Positions 29,983 through 32,194 of a stretch of 32,194 nt of DNA are shown here, piece after piece. The first letter of the stretch is position 1; each line of letters opens with the position of its first letter. This stretch comes from Bradyrhizobium sp. JYMT SZCCT0428. GTDB taxonomy: Bacteria > Pseudomonadota > Alphaproteobacteria > Rhizobiales > Xanthobacteraceae. The notes under the pieces are model-generated. The model was not told the DNA's origin, did not search any database, and was given only the letters and a program-made list of their open reading frames with translations. The position numbers were made by a program, and so were the translations under genes. The stretch spans positions 1 to 32,194 of the forward strand of contig NZ_JAFCLS010000071.1 in NCBI RefSeq assembly GCF_018131075.1, read 5' to 3'.

Positions 29983-31785
29983 TCAGGCGCCTGACATTGT
30001 TTCGGCCGTGACCTCCCAACCGGCATCTATGCCACCGGGAAGCATCTGCCCGCGATCCTCACCAACCTCTGCGTCGATCAACCGATTCAGCTTCTCGTTC
30101 ATGGCGACAACGAGTTCCCGGTGTTGCTTGCTATTCATCGCGAGATTGTTCATTTCGTATGGATCGGCTTTCACATCGAACAGCTCTACATCGTTCATCA
30201 GGTAAAGGTCTTCGAAAGTCGTGGGGCGGTTGTGTTGCTTCGGCGAAAAATAGCGCGTGAATTGGTACCGCCCATCAAACACCGACCGTACCGCGCCACG
30301 CTTCATCATGTCGGGGCGGATGCCCGCACTTTTGAGATCGCTCGATTTGCCTCCCTGTTGCATGTAGGTAACCGCTTTGTTGAGAAAATCCCCGTCGAGG
30401 TAAGCGAACATGTTGTAGTTGAAAAGCGCGCCGTCGCGAACGGCCGTGAACTCGGCGCGCTGAGGAGCCGCGAGGAGTCCGGACAAATCCTTTCCGGGAA
30501 GGTCTTTGACAATCCTGGCCCGTTTGTCCGGTGCGACCGCGCTGAGCCCTATCAGCGTCGGCGCGATATCCACGTGCGACGTGACGGCCCGACACTGCTG
30601 ACCGCCCGCGTGCGCGGGATGAACGATGATCAACGGTACGTTGTTTTGCTCGCGGTACGAGACCGCACCCTTGGCGTGAAGTTGATGCGCACCGTCCATG
30701 TCACCATGATCGGCGGTCAAGACCACGACGGTCTTGTCGGCAAGACCCGAGGCGTCCAACGCGGCGAGAACGGTCTCGATGTTGCGATCCACGTCGCGCA
30801 TGCAATTCAGATAATAGTTGTGGCGCCTGCGCCAGCGAGCATCCTCGTTCGGGATATGGCCGACCAGTGCGTCGTGGGCCCTCAGGAAATCACGGTGCGC
30901 CGGAGGGCGGCCCGGCGCGTCAAGTGCCTGAAAGTGACTCGCCGGGAGCTTGAAGTCCCACTGCTTGGCATAGAGCGGATCGACCGGATCGCGCGCGACG
31001 CGCTTGATACCGCTTTTTGTCTGGACCACCGTGCCGGGGGCATCGGTGTTGTAGTACATCACATCATGCGGGTTGACGAGGTTGACGGCGAGGAACCAAG
31101 GCTTGCCTTCGTGTGACAGATCGCGTGCCTTGCCGCGCAGCCAGTTGACGCCCATTGCGGCGATGATCGCGTCGTGCAGGTATCCGCCCTGCGTGTGTGC
31201 GATGATGTCGCCCACGCCGAAGTAATCGGCGAAGCCGTACGCCTCCATCTCCTCCGTGAAAATCTTGGTCAGATGGCCATGTTCGTTGACCGTCTCAAAT
31301 TCCCTGGTCAGATGCCACTTGCCTTTGTAGGCCGTGTAGTAGCCGGCGTCGCGCATCATATCGCCAAGGGTCGGAATCTCGGTCGACATGCTCTCGATCC
31401 AGGGGAAATTCGTGTTGTCGAACATTCGCGTTTGCTGGATGTGCCGCCCGGTATAGAGCACCGAGCGGGAAGGCGTGCACACGCATGAACCGATGCGGTG
31501 ATTGACGAACGTTGTGCCTCGTTTCATCAATCGCTCGTGCGCAGGCAACCGATAACCCGCCGGGAGTTCTCCAGGCCGGAACAATCGCTCCTGGTCGACC
31601 AGGAGGAACAGGATGTTGTAGGGCTGCGCACTCTCGCGGCCTGCCTTTGTCGAGCTAACTGCCGCATGGACTTGCCCGCTCGCGTCGGTCCCCGCGCCGA
31701 GTCCCAGAGCCATCGCACCCATTCCAGCCGTGCGCAGGAAGCCTCGACGCGAGTCAGCCGGGCCCTTCGGATGATCGTAACTCAT
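29983..31785 (-). CDS. Tat-exported sulfatase, CTPSR type
   Basis: A 600-aa type I sulfatase. The twin-arginine signal is SRRGFLRTAG (residues 12-21), followed by an Ala/Gly-rich stretch, so it is exported folded. The fold starts YNILFLLVDQER; Asp64 is the first metal ligand and the second position is Gln. The formylglycine site is Cys103 in CVCTPSRSVLYTGR. Further motifs are AYKGKWHLT, KPWFLAVNLVNPHDVMYYN, VLTADHGDMDGAHQLHAKG and VPLIIVHPAHAGGQ. The Asp-His pair (ADHGD) resembles choline-sulfatase-like enzymes more than the arylsulfatases of the plus-strand cluster. GGAGAGGAC stands directly before the ATG. It must be activated by a formylglycine-generating enzyme, for which the gene at 15146 is the only local candidate. 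Confidence 0.95.
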   Translation of the reverse strand: MSYDHPKGPADSRRGFLRTAGMGAMALGLGAGTDASGQVHAAVSSTKAGRESAQPYNILFLLVDQERLFRPGELPAGYRLPAHERLMKRGTTFVNHRIGSCVCTPSRSVLYTGRHIQQTRMFDNTNFPWIESMSTEIPTLGDMMRDAGYYTAYKGKWHLTREFETVNEHGHLTKIFTEEMEAYGFADYFGVGDIIAHTQGGYLHDAIIAAMGVNWLRGKARDLSHEGKPWFLAVNLVNPHDVMYYNTDAPGTVVQTKSGIKRVARDPVDPLYAKQWDFKLPASHFQALDAPGRPPAHRDFLRAHDALVGHIPNEDARWRRRHNYYLNCMRDVDRNIETVLAALDASGLADKTVVVLTADHGDMDGAHQLHAKGAVSYREQNNVPLIIVHPAHAGGQQCRAVTSHVDIAPTLIGLSAVAPDKRARIVKDLPGKDLSGLLAAPQRAEFTAVRDGALFNYNMFAYLDGDFLNKAVTYMQQGGKSSDLKSAGIRPDMMKRGAVRSVFDGRYQFTRYFSPKQHNRPTTFEDLYLMNDVELFDVKADPYEMNNLAMNSKQHRELVVAMNEKLNRLIDAEVGEDRGQMLPGGIDAGWEVTAETMSGA

Positions 31786-32050
31786 GTCCTCTCCTTTTCT
31801 TGGTCAGGAGGCATTGCGGTAGATAGTTGATCTTCAGCCGGTCGATCTTGCCCAATGAACTTGAAGGGAGCGCCGTCGTGGGCCGCCAACAAAGTCTAGG
31901 CACACGCAAGTTGTTCGCCAAGATCGTTCAATTTACCGCGCGGCAGCAAGCGGAATGAGGTGCCTGGCCCCACCTGACGGAGCACTCACCAGTCTGGCGC
32001 AAGGATCGAGCGGTAGCTATGCAAAACGCAGCCAAGCCTGCGGCATCATG
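31732..32050 (-). repeat. Direct repeat, copy 2 (sulfatase start and upstream region)
   Basis: Contains part B (31732-31803, sulfatase first codons and leader) and part A (31802-31817 plus 31878-32050) in natural order; 60 bp between (31818-31877) are absent from copy 1. Because it is joined to an intact gene, this is the original arrangement and 27924-28289 the scrambled one. Confidence 0.85.
31893..31921 (-). promoter_or_regulatory. Candidate promoter of the Tat sulfatase
   Basis: On the minus strand TTGGCG, a 17-bp spacer and TAGACT precede the sulfatase start by about 108 bp. Repeat copy 1 keeps TTGGCA, 17 bp and TGGACT. Conservation of the spacing supports it weakly. 32051-32194 holds nothing I recognise. 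Confidence 0.35.
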
Positions 32051-32194
32051 TCCTAGTTTGCTATTTGAGACGTGCCCGCCGATCCTGAGAATATCCGTTC
32101 ACCGGGGTAGACCGGATTCGCCGTGGTCCGGTCAAACCGACGCGAATGATGTGGTGGACGACGCCCGCTCCCGGCATCGGATGTGCCAAAGGGG

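Noticed and set aside
27924..32050. Composite transposon bounded by the 170-bp direct repeats
   Set aside because: No transposase or terminal inverted repeat is present, and one copy is clearly the natural upstream region of the Tat sulfatase.
1..32194. CRISPR array, tRNA, rRNA, or phage integrase
   Set aside because: No regular short repeats with spacers, no cloverleaf-like stretch noticed, and no integrase or structural phage protein among the reading frames.

Overview
The window looks like chromosomal DNA of a soil alphaproteobacterium close to Bradyrhizobium. This rests on recognition, not a database search: two porins of the rhizobial Porin_2 type, a FixJ-type regulator, a DUF992 protein, LabA-like NYN protein, several small proteins typical of that group, and high-GC coding DNA.

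Layout. Bases 1-4131 hold two porin genes pointing at each other, with a small unknown gene and an orphan antidote-type regulator between them. Bases 4787-5909 hold an NYN-domain protein and a small hypothetical. Bases 6310-9475 form a FIST sensor, GAF histidine kinase and receiver operon. Bases 9877-11338 hold two small proteins around a dead copy of a HAD phosphatase gene. Bases 11367-14662 (minus strand) hold a lone receiver, a FixJ-type regulator and a membrane sensor kinase with a periplasmic binding domain.

The centre, 15146-24784, reads as one long plus-strand cluster: a formylglycine-generating enzyme, two CTAGR-type arylsulfatases, an exported HAD phosphatase, an exported Ala/Tyr/Pro-tailed protein, a DUF992 protein, a CTPSR-type arylsulfatase and a predicted outer-membrane channel protein. 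It looks like a periplasmic sulfate-ester scavenging system that carries its own sulfatase-activating enzyme. A fourth, Tat-exported sulfatase lies at 29983-31785 on the minus strand.

The most interesting signal is a 24-bp dyad: arms GATATTGGACC and GGTCCAATATC, separated by 2 bp. It stands upstream of the FIST operon (6075-6098), the sulfatase cluster (15044-15067) and the LssY_C gene (25817-25840). A decayed version lies before the lone receiver gene (11792-11815) and a half-site before the dead HAD gene (about 10922-10945). I propose these loci form one regulon. The FixJ-type regulator encoded next to the sulfatase cluster is the first candidate to bind it.

Bases 25800-30000 are a gene graveyard. 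They contain an HlyD-type adaptor with an in-frame TGA, a bestrophin-like (DUF4239) gene with about 283 bp inverted inside it, an antidote gene interrupted in frame by a fragment of a sulfatase leader and start, an outer-membrane protein N-terminus fused in frame to an antidote C-terminus, and a frameshifted DUF1254 fragment. A roughly 170-bp upstream region of the Tat sulfatase is also present there as a rearranged direct repeat. No tRNA, rRNA, CRISPR array, intact insertion sequence or integrase was seen.
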